Below, one piece after another: positions 38,342 through 45,234 of a stretch of 45,234 nt of DNA. Numbering within the stretch: the stretch's first letter is position 1; every line of letters starts with the position of its first letter. The translations under genes were made by a program, and so were the position numbers. Origin of the DNA: Flavobacteriaceae bacterium (GTDB lineage Bacteria; Bacteroidota; Bacteroidia; Flavobacteriales; Flavobacteriaceae); contig PBJZ01000002.1 in the NCBI GenBank assembly GCA_002721275.1, positions 24,529-69,762 on the forward strand, written 5' to 3'. The notes beneath the pieces were generated by a model, which was given only the letters and a program-made list of their open reading frames with translations, made no database searches and was not told where the DNA came from.

Positions 38342-40264
38342 ATGAGTAAAATTATAGGAATTGATTTAGGAACTACAAATTCGTGTGTTTCAGTTATGGA
38401 AGGTAATGAACCAGTAGTAATTCCTAATTCTGAAGGAAAAAGAACAACTCCATCCGTCATAGCTTTTGTTGAGGGTGGCGAAATAAAGGTTGGTGACCCT
38501 GCAAAACGTCAAGCGGTAACTAATCCAACAAAAACTATTGCATCAGTCAAAAGGTTTATGGGTAATAAATTTTCTGAATCCAAAAATGATTTGTCAACTA
38601 TTGCTTACAAAGTTGTTAAGGGTGATAATGACACACCGAGAGTTGATATTGATGGCAGATTATACACACCCCAAGAGTTATCTGCTATGACTCTGCAAAA
38701 AATGAAGAAAACTGCTGAAGACTACCTTGGGCAGGACGTCTCAGAAGCAGTGATAACTGTACCTGCATACTTTAACGATGCCCAAAGACAAGCAACTAAA
38801 GAAGCTGGTGAAATTTCCGGTTTGAAAGTTCAAAGAATAATTAACGAACCTACAGCTGCAGCCCTAGCATATGGTCTAGATAAAGGAGGTGCAGATAAAA
38901 AAATTGCAGTATATGACTTAGGAGGAGGAACATTCGATATTTCGATCCTTGAGCTAGGAGATGGAGTTTTCGAAGTTCTTTCAACAAACGGAGATACTCA
39001 CCTGGGAGGTGATGATTTTGATCAAGTTATAATAAATTTTTTAGCCGATGAATTTTTGAAAGCGGAAAATATAGATTTGAGAAAAGATCCAATGGCACTG
39101 CAACGCCTAAAAGAAGCAGCTGAAAAATCAAAAATTGAACTTTCATCATCTACCCAAGCCGAAATAAACCTTCCATATGTAACCGCTACTGAAAGCGGAC
39201 CTAAACACTTAGTAACCAGCCTGACAAGGTCTAAATTTCAACAATTATCTGATAAGCTTGTAAAGCGTTCTATGAGCCCTGTTAAAAAAGCATTGGATGA
39301 TGCAGGACTAAATAAATCTGATATTGATGAAATAATTTTAGTAGGAGGTTCAACAAGAATTCCAATAATTCAAGAAGAAGTTGAAAAGTTTTTTGGGAAA
39401 AAACCTTCAAAAGGTGTAAACCCTGATGAGGTAGTAGCAATCGGAGCTGCAATACAAGGAGGAGTTTTAAGTGGAGATGTTAAGGATGTTCTTCTTTTAG
39501 ATGTAACACCCTTATCCCTAGGTATAGAGACTATGGGTAGTGTAATGACTAAGCTAATTGATGCTAATACAACCATACCAAGTAAAAAATCACAAGTTTT
39601 TTCAACTGCTGCAGACAATCAACCCTCTGTTGAAATTCATGTTCTTCAGGGTGATCGGTCCATGGCTGCCGATAATAAAACTATAGGAAGATTTCATTTA
39701 GATGGAATTCCTCCAGCTCCAAGGGGTACACCACAAATTGAGGTTACTTTTGATATCGATGCAAATGGTATCATAAAGGTAAGTGCGCAAGATAAAGCCA
39801 CTGGTAAAAGTCAAGATATACGAATTGAGGCTTCATCAGGTTTAACTGAAGATGAAATCGAAAAAATGAAGAAAGACGCAGAGGTTAACGCTGAATATGA
39901 CAAAAAAGCTAAGGAACATGTTGATAAAATGAATAGCGCAGATCAATTAATTTTTCAAACTGAAAAACAACTAAAAGAGTTTGGTGATAAGATTTCAGAT
40001 GCAAAAAAGAAACCTGTAGAGTCAGCACTCAAAGACCTAAAAAAGGCATACGAAACAAAAGATCTCAAATTGATTGAACCGGAACTAGATAAATTAAACG
40101 AAGCATGGAAAAATGCTTCTGAAGAAATTTACAAAGCACAAGCTGACGCATCCAAAAGTAGTCAAGCTGGCACAAGTGAATCAAAAGCAAAAAACAAATC
40201 TGGTGATTCACCTGGTAAAGGAGGCGACGATGTTCAAGATGTGGACTTCGAAGAAGTTAAATAA
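38342..40264 (+). CDS. dnaK: Chaperone DnaK (Hsp70)
   Basis: [57 protein letters not shown]. Confidence 0.99.
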   Translation: MSKIIGIDLGTTNSCVSVMEGNEPVVIPNSEGKRTTPSVIAFVEGGEIKVGDPAKRQAVTNPTKTIASVKRFMGNKFSESKNDLSTIAYKVVKGDNDTPRVDIDGRLYTPQELSAMTLQKMKKTAEDYLGQDVSEAVITVPAYFNDAQRQATKEAGEISGLKVQRIINEPTAAALAYGLDKGGADKKIAVYDLGGGTFDISILELGDGVFEVLSTNGDTHLGGDDFDQVIINFLADEFLKAENIDLRKDPMALQRLKEAAEKSKIELSSSTQAEINLPYVTATESGPKHLVTSLTRSKFQQLSDKLVKRSMSPVKKALDDAGLNKSDIDEIILVGGSTRIPIIQEEVEKFFGKKPSKGVNPDEVVAIGAAIQGGVLSGDVKDVLLLDVTPLSLGIETMGSVMTKLIDANTTIPSKKSQVFSTAADNQPSVEIHVLQGDRSMAADNKTIGRFHLDGIPPAPRGTPQIEVTFDIDANGIIKVSAQDKATGKSQDIRIEASSGLTEDEIEKMKKDAEVNAEYDKKAKEHVDKMNSADQLIFQTEKQLKEFGDKISDAKKKPVESALKDLKKAYETKDLKLIEPELDKLNEAWKNASEEIYKAQADASKSSQAGTSESKAKNKSGDSPGKGGDDVQDVDFEEVK

Positions 40265-40283
40265 ATATCAATAAAAACAACAA

Positions 40284-40313
40284 AACAACCTTAAATTAAG
40301 GTTGTTTTTTTTT
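40284..40313 (+). terminator. Intrinsic terminator downstream of dnaK
   Basis: AACAACCTTAA-A-TTAAGGTTGTT inverted repeat running into a T9 tract. Confidence 0.85.
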
Positions 40314-40316
40314 AAA

Positions 40317-40736
40317 ATGGATAAAGATAATATTCTAAGGCTATGCAATAATAATTCAAACACCTTGATGGAAACTCTCGGTATCATTTTTGTTGATATG
40401 GGTGATGATTTTGTTACAGCAAAAATGCCAGTAAATAGTAAGGTCTACCAACCTAATGGAATACTTCATGGTGGTGCAACAGTTGCTCTTGCTGAAACGG
40501 TTGGAAGCTTTGCATCGTATTTCTTTAACAAAGACAAAAATTTATCAGTAAGGGGTATAGAAATTTCTGCAAATCACCTAAAAAGTGTGTCAGAGGGACT
40601 TGTATATGCAACTGCTCGTCCAATTAAGATTGGAAAATCAATACAATTATGGGAAATTAAAGTTGTAAATGACAAAAATGAATTAATTTCACTGTGTAAA
40701 TTAACTACATATTCTAAAACCATTAAAAATAAATAA
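40317..40736 (+). CDS. Hotdog-fold thioesterase, MenI/YdiI-like (possible DHNA-CoA thioesterase)
   Basis: AKMPVNSKVYQPNGILHGGATVALAETVGSFASYFF ... GIEISANHLKSVSEGLVYATARPIKIGKSIQLWEI. Start set to ATG 40317; the TTG 40302 in the ORF track lies in the terminator. Confidence 0.85.
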   Translation: MDKDNILRLCNNNSNTLMETLGIIFVDMGDDFVTAKMPVNSKVYQPNGILHGGATVALAETVGSFASYFFNKDKNLSVRGIEISANHLKSVSEGLVYATARPIKIGKSIQLWEIKVVNDKNELISLCKLTTYSKTIKNK

Positions 40737-40737
40737 T

Positions 40738-42108
40738 ATGAAAAGTGTAATAATATGTGACATGGAAGGTGTTATTGAAAATCTAAATAAAGATGCAGAA
40801 AAACTTTTTGGTTATAGTAATTCGGAACTGATTGGAAAAAAAAGAGTCTCAATTTTCTCTGAAGGAGAAATAGTTCTTCAAAATGTTTTAATGTGGTTAA
40901 AAAGTGCAAATGCTAACGGATTTCATGAGACTAAAACAAATTTCATAAGGAAAGATGGTACAAAGTTTGCAGCAAAAATCAGAATAACACCAAACTTTTC
41001 AAATGGTAAAAATAAGCCTCAAACTGGCTATTGTGGTATGACTGAACCAATTGAAGAAATAATTGACGTCCCTATATCATTTACAACAAAGATTATCAAG
41101 GGTGTCGCAATAACAAGAGCTGGTTTTGGTTCAGCATCAATATTACCCATATTCGCTGTTGCTGCATTTTATGCAGGGAAAGGCGATTCTATATTTAGTG
41201 TATTTAGTTTAATTTTAACTGTAGCCGGTATTTTATCATTACAATTATTTTCAAACTTGTATAATGATTATTTTGATGTTAAAGATGGAACAGATGGATT
41301 AAATGAGGAATATTTTAATGTAGGTTTGAATGATAAACTCTTAGAAGGAGCGCAAGTTTCTGGTGGGAGTAGGGCAATAGAGCTAGGCCTTACAAACCTT
41401 GAAAAAACAAAATCTCTTGGAAATAAAATGTTAATACTAGGTCTTATTTTTTTGGTCTCTGTGGTATCATTATCCTACTACAATACCGGATCACTAAACA
41501 ATACTAAATATATTACAATAATTGCCCTTTTAGGTGGTCTTTTGGGATATTTTTACACCGCATCACCAATTAAACTTGTGTCTAGATATGGACTTGGTGA
41601 GCTAGCAATATTTTTAACTTTTGGCCCTTTATTAACTTTAGGTTCTGGGTACGCAATATCTGTTAATACAATTGAGTTTTTATCTACAGAATTTCTAAAT
41701 CTTATTTTACTAGGTATTCCTACTGGATTGTTAACAACTAACATCCTATTCATTAATCAATTTCCAGATTATAAGTCTGACAAAATTGCAAAAAAAAATA
41801 ACCTTGTTGTATTGTTTGGTAAAAAAGCTTCCAGATGGGGATATCTTTTATTTTTGATTTGCACATTTTCTTTTATGTACTTTTTTACAAGTATTTTAGA
41901 TCAAGAAATAGTGAACTTTTCTTATAATGGCTACATGATATCTAATGGATTATTATTATTATTGGGTCTTTCGATCTTTTTTCATTTATTTAAAAATTAT
42001 AATTCCAGAGATTTGATTAAATCAAACATAAATACAATATATTTTCAAATGATATTTACCATTGTATATATTCTATTATTAAACCCTTTTTACTTAAATT
42101 ACTGGTAA
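40738..42108 (+). CDS. PAS domain fused to MenA/UbiA-family prenyltransferase
   Basis: N-terminal PAS (IICDMEGVIENLNKDAEKLFGYSNSELIGKKRVSIFS ... FIRKDGTKFAAKIRITP); C-terminal UbiA fold with NLYNDYFDVKDGTDG and NQFPDYKSDKIAKKNNLVVLFGKK. Confidence 0.88.
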   Translation: MKSVIICDMEGVIENLNKDAEKLFGYSNSELIGKKRVSIFSEGEIVLQNVLMWLKSANANGFHETKTNFIRKDGTKFAAKIRITPNFSNGKNKPQTGYCGMTEPIEEIIDVPISFTTKIIKGVAITRAGFGSASILPIFAVAAFYAGKGDSIFSVFSLILTVAGILSLQLFSNLYNDYFDVKDGTDGLNEEYFNVGLNDKLLEGAQVSGGSRAIELGLTNLEKTKSLGNKMLILGLIFLVSVVSLSYYNTGSLNNTKYITIIALLGGLLGYFYTASPIKLVSRYGLGELAIFLTFGPLLTLGSGYAISVNTIEFLSTEFLNLILLGIPTGLLTTNILFINQFPDYKSDKIAKKNNLVVLFGKKASRWGYLLFLICTFSFMYFFTSILDQEIVNFSYNGYMISNGLLLLLGLSIFFHLFKNYNSRDLIKSNINTIYFQMIFTIVYILLLNPFYLNYW

Positions 42109-42165
42109 CATTAATTCAAAAACGTAAGAAATTATGATTATCTTACGGATCAATATTACTGCACT

Positions 42166-43083
42166 ATGTTTTTAAAATACAGCGATAGTAGATTTGATAA
42201 GTTTGGATATTATCTTCTTGGCTCATTAGTAATTATAATATTCAACTTCATAGGCCAAATACCCTTAACTATAGCATTTGCAAGTAGCCTTGTTGATTCA
42301 AATATCGAAATCAATCCAGAAATGAATCCGATTGATTTATTAAAAGTAATTCCATCTAATTTGCGTTTATTTTTAATGTTATTTCCTGCTGCTTTTAGTT
42401 TTATTGGGGTTTGGTTGGTTTCCAAAAAGATACATGATAGAAAAGTAACCAATTATTTTACAAGTAGAAATAGAATAGATTTCAGTAGAATTTTATTTTC
42501 TTTTACACTGTGGACTGCAACAATGGTTTTTTTTATTTTCTTAGATTTTTTTATTCACCCTGAAAATTACGAGTTAAATTTCAAACCTGTTCCTTTTTTA
42601 ATTTTATTTTTCATTACTATGTTTTTTATGCCATTTGCAACGACCCTTGAAGAGTTTATTTTCAGAGGTTACCTAATGAAAGGTTTTGGAAATTTATTTA
42701 GAAATAATTTCATTCCATTGATTTTTACATCATTTATCTTTGGAATTGTTCATATATCAAACCCTGAAGTATCTGAATTAGGATATGGAACAATGTTTTT
42801 TTATATAGGAACAGGATTTTTCTTAGGAATTATTACTTTGCTTGATGAGGGTACTGAATTAGCTTTGGGTTGGCACGCTGCAAACAACATAGTTGCGTCT
42901 TTACTAGTTACTACCGATTGGACTGTATTACAAACGAATGCAGTTTTAAAGGATATAACTGAACCAAGCATGGATAGTGAGGTATTAATTAACTTACTGA
43001 TTTTATACCCGCTACTTATTTTTATTTTTCAAAAAAAATACAAATGGAAGGATGCCTTTACAAAGCTTACATTAAAATTTTAA
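42166..43083 (+). CDS. CPBP (CAAX/Abi) family intramembrane metalloprotease
   Basis: TLEEFIFRGYLMKGFG, FIFGIVHISN, LGWHAANNIVASL. Confidence 0.92.
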   Translation: MFLKYSDSRFDKFGYYLLGSLVIIIFNFIGQIPLTIAFASSLVDSNIEINPEMNPIDLLKVIPSNLRLFLMLFPAAFSFIGVWLVSKKIHDRKVTNYFTSRNRIDFSRILFSFTLWTATMVFFIFLDFFIHPENYELNFKPVPFLILFFITMFFMPFATTLEEFIFRGYLMKGFGNLFRNNFIPLIFTSFIFGIVHISNPEVSELGYGTMFFYIGTGFFLGIITLLDEGTELALGWHAANNIVASLLVTTDWTVLQTNAVLKDITEPSMDSEVLINLLILYPLLIFIFQKKYKWKDAFTKLTLKF

Positions 43084-43086
43084 TTT

Positions 43087-43266
43087 ATGGGACTTAATAA
43101 AAATAAAATATTCGGTTACGCTGCATTAGTATTAATGGTGTTGGGAAGTACATTAATTCTTCTAGGAGTATTTTTGTATAAACAATATACAATTGGCTTT
43201 ACTGTAATGGGACTAGGATTCAATGCTGTTGCCTGGGCTTTTAATGCCTTGAGAGGAAGAATATAA
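43087..43266 (+). CDS. Small membrane protein (59 aa), unannotated in the ORF track
   Basis: ATG 43087 to TAA 43266: MGLNKNKIFGYAALVLMVLGSTLILLGVFLYKQYTIGFTVMGLGFNAVAWAFNALRGRI; two hydrophobic segments; sits neatly between the CPBP and ettA genes. Confidence 0.8.
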   Translation: MGLNKNKIFGYAALVLMVLGSTLILLGVFLYKQYTIGFTVMGLGFNAVAWAFNALRGRI

Positions 43267-43267
43267 G

Positions 43268-44962
43268 ATGTCTGAAGATAAGAAAGTAATTTTCTCAATG
43301 TCAGGAGTTTCGAAGACTTATCCTGATCAACAAAAGGAAGTACTTAAAAATATTCACCTGAGTTTTTTTTATGGAGCAAAGATTGGGGTACTTGGTTTGA
43401 ATGGATCTGGTAAATCTTCATTATTAAGGATTATAGCTGGTATAGATAAAAATTTTAGTGGTGATGTATCTTTTAAAAAAGAATATAGTGTGGGGCTTCT
43501 TGATCAGGAACCAAGTGTAGATCCAAATAAATGTGTTCTGGATATTGTCAAGGAAGGTGTCTCAGATACAGTTGAAATACTAAACGAGTATCAATCCATT
43601 AATAATCAATTCGGTTTACCTGAGGTATATGAAAACGCTGATAAAATGGAAAAACTTATGGCCCGACAATCAATACTTCAAGATGAAATTGATTCACGAA
43701 ATGCATGGGAGCTCGACAATCAACTTGAAATCGCAATGGATGCTTTAAGAACACCTCCTCCTGAAATGAACATTTCCTCACTCTCCGGTGGAGAGGCTAG
43801 AAGAGTTGCGTTGTGTAGGTTACTTCTTCAAAAACCAGATATTTTATTATTAGATGAACCAACCAACCATTTAGATGCTGAGTCCGTGAGTTGGCTTGAA
43901 CATCACTTGGCTCAATATAAAGGTACTGTAATAGCAGTTACGCATGATCGATATTTTTTAGATAATGTTGCTGGTTGGATCTTAGAACTTGATAGGGGTG
44001 AGGGGATCCCCTGGAAAGGAAATTATTCTTCATGGTTAAATCAAAAATCTATTAGATTATCAAATGAAAAAAAACAAGTAAGTAAAAGAAAAAAAACCTT
44101 AGAAAGAGAATTAGATTGGGTAAGAATGTCTCCAAAAGGAAGACAAACCAAACAAAAAGCACGATTGGCAAATTATGACAAACTCATGAGTCAAGATTCA
44201 AAAGTAATTGATGACAAGTTAGAAATTTATATACCGCCTGGACCAAGGCTTGGGAATGAAGTAATTGAGGCTTTGAATATAAGTAAATCTTTTGGTGAAA
44301 AGCTTCTTTATGAAAATTTAAGTTTTAGATTACCTCCAGCTGGTATTGTTGGAATCATAGGTCCCAATGGTGCCGGTAAAACTACTCTTTTCAAAATGAT
44401 AGTTAAGGAATTATCCCCAAATCAAGGTTCTTTTAAAATTGGAGATACTGTAAAAGTTGCCTATGTTGATCAATCTCACAGTGATATCAATAGCGACAAG
44501 TCTATTTGGTCAAATTTTTGTGATGAACAGGATTTGATTAAAGTTGGTGGAAGAGAAATCAATTCAAGAGCATATTTGAGTCGATTCAATTTTAGTGGAA
44601 ATGAACAAAATAAAAAAGTTTCTTCATTATCTGGCGGTGAGAGAAACAGACTTCACTTAGCAATGACTTTAAAAGAAGAGGGAAATGTGTTATTATTAGA
44701 TGAGCCAACTAATGATCTTGATGTAAATACATTACGGGCTTTGGAGGAGGGACTTGAAAACTTTGCGGGATGTGCAGTAGTAATATCTCATGACAGATGG
44801 TTTTTAGATAGAATATGTACTCATATTTTAGCCTTTGAGGGTAACTCGAAAGTATATTTTTTTCAAGGCTCTTACTCCGAGTATCAAGAAAATAAATTAA
44901 CTCGAATAGGAGCAGAGAAACTTCCTACAAGAATTAAGTATAAAAAAATATCTAGAGATTAA
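43268..44962 (+). CDS. ettA: ABC-F protein EttA (energy-dependent translational throttle)
   Basis: Two ABC domains ([26 protein letters not shown]), LSGGEARRVALCRLLL, RMSPKGRQTKQKARLANYDKL linker. Confidence 0.96.
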   Translation: MSEDKKVIFSMSGVSKTYPDQQKEVLKNIHLSFFYGAKIGVLGLNGSGKSSLLRIIAGIDKNFSGDVSFKKEYSVGLLDQEPSVDPNKCVLDIVKEGVSDTVEILNEYQSINNQFGLPEVYENADKMEKLMARQSILQDEIDSRNAWELDNQLEIAMDALRTPPPEMNISSLSGGEARRVALCRLLLQKPDILLLDEPTNHLDAESVSWLEHHLAQYKGTVIAVTHDRYFLDNVAGWILELDRGEGIPWKGNYSSWLNQKSIRLSNEKKQVSKRKKTLERELDWVRMSPKGRQTKQKARLANYDKLMSQDSKVIDDKLEIYIPPGPRLGNEVIEALNISKSFGEKLLYENLSFRLPPAGIVGIIGPNGAGKTTLFKMIVKELSPNQGSFKIGDTVKVAYVDQSHSDINSDKSIWSNFCDEQDLIKVGGREINSRAYLSRFNFSGNEQNKKVSSLSGGERNRLHLAMTLKEEGNVLLLDEPTNDLDVNTLRALEEGLENFAGCAVVISHDRWFLDRICTHILAFEGNSKVYFFQGSYSEYQENKLTRIGAEKLPTRIKYKKISRD

Positions 44963-45234
44963 TTAATTAATATTAATTTCATTTTAATATCTCCCCTTTT
45001 GTATGGATTTAGGCCTTTAATTTGTACTTTTTTAAAACCATATTTATTATATAAGTGAATTGAGTTTTTAAGTTTTGTACTTGAATACAAATATATTTCT
45101 TTCCAATTATTTTTTTTACCAAATGTAATTACAAATTCAATCATTTTATTTCCGTAGCCATTATCTCTCATACTTTTTTTTACTGCCATTTTTGCAAGCT
45201 CGAAACACCCACTAGCTCTTTTGATAAGAGCGAA
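44959..45234 (-). CDS. GNAT-family N-acetyltransferase (partial, runs off right edge)
   Basis: Minus strand open to the edge: FALIKRASGCFELAKMAVKKSMRDNGYGNKMIEFVITFGKKNNWKEIYLYSSTKLKNSIHLYNKYGFKKV. Confidence 0.88.
   Translation of the reverse strand, partial: FALIKRASGCFELAKMAVKKSMRDNGYGNKMIEFVITFGKKNNWKEIYLYSSTKLKNSIHLYNKYGFKKVQIKGLNPYKRGDIKMKLILIN

Noticed and set aside
42123-42147. CGTAAGA...TCTTACG inverted repeat before the CPBP gene
   Set aside because: Only 7-bp arms, no T-run and no clear positional logic; too weak to claim as terminator or operator.
42166-43083. CPBP protease as an abortive-infection (Abi) gene
   Set aside because: The family includes Abi-type proteins, but the context (quinone genes and ettA) is housekeeping, so no defence role is supported.
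43116-43298. Minus-strand 60-aa ORF
   Set aside because: Antisense to a better-supported small membrane protein and overlapping the ettA start; no family resemblance.
1-45234. CRISPR arrays, IS elements, prophage genes, toxin-antitoxin or defence systems, rRNA and tRNA genes
   Set aside because: None seen; intergenic spaces are short and gene content is housekeeping. I did not run tRNAscan or Infam-type searches, so a cryptic small RNA cannot be excluded.

Overview
AT-rich chromosomal segment with the hallmarks of a marine Flavobacteriia/Bacteroidota genome: nearly all coding, short intergenic gaps, A-rich translation leaders and a few TTG-N19-TAnnTTTG-type promoters. I see no rRNA, tRNA, CRISPR array, phage, IS element or defence island. 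Most genes are recognisable housekeeping genes: porin(partial)-amt-glnK, crcB, ilvE, mnmD, grpE-dnaJ, mscS, an AAA+ response regulator, an M28 peptidase, MATE, PAP2, msrA, a GT4/sterol-desaturase pair, secA, lnt, pssA, kdsD-tatC-lptB, recQ, a fused cyclophilin-FKBP, a leuA-leuC-leuD-(cimA-like)-leuB cluster, rluA-type/panB, dnaK, and MenI-like thioesterase/PAS-MenA/CPBP/ettA. The observations most worth following up are: (1) a PAS domain fused to a MenA/UbiA-type prenyltransferase directly downstream of a MenI-like thioesterase; (2) an ungapped 39-nt composite element shared by the upstream regions of grpE and dnaK, 32 kb apart, which is not CIRCE; (3) a Leptospira-type citramalate synthase-like gene inside the leu cluster; (4) a cyclophilin-FKBP dual immunophilin; (5) an NtrC-like response regulator with no DNA-binding domain and an altered GAFTGA loop; (6) inverted repeats positioned over the translation starts of crcB and pssA. 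All calls come from reading the sequence without database searches.
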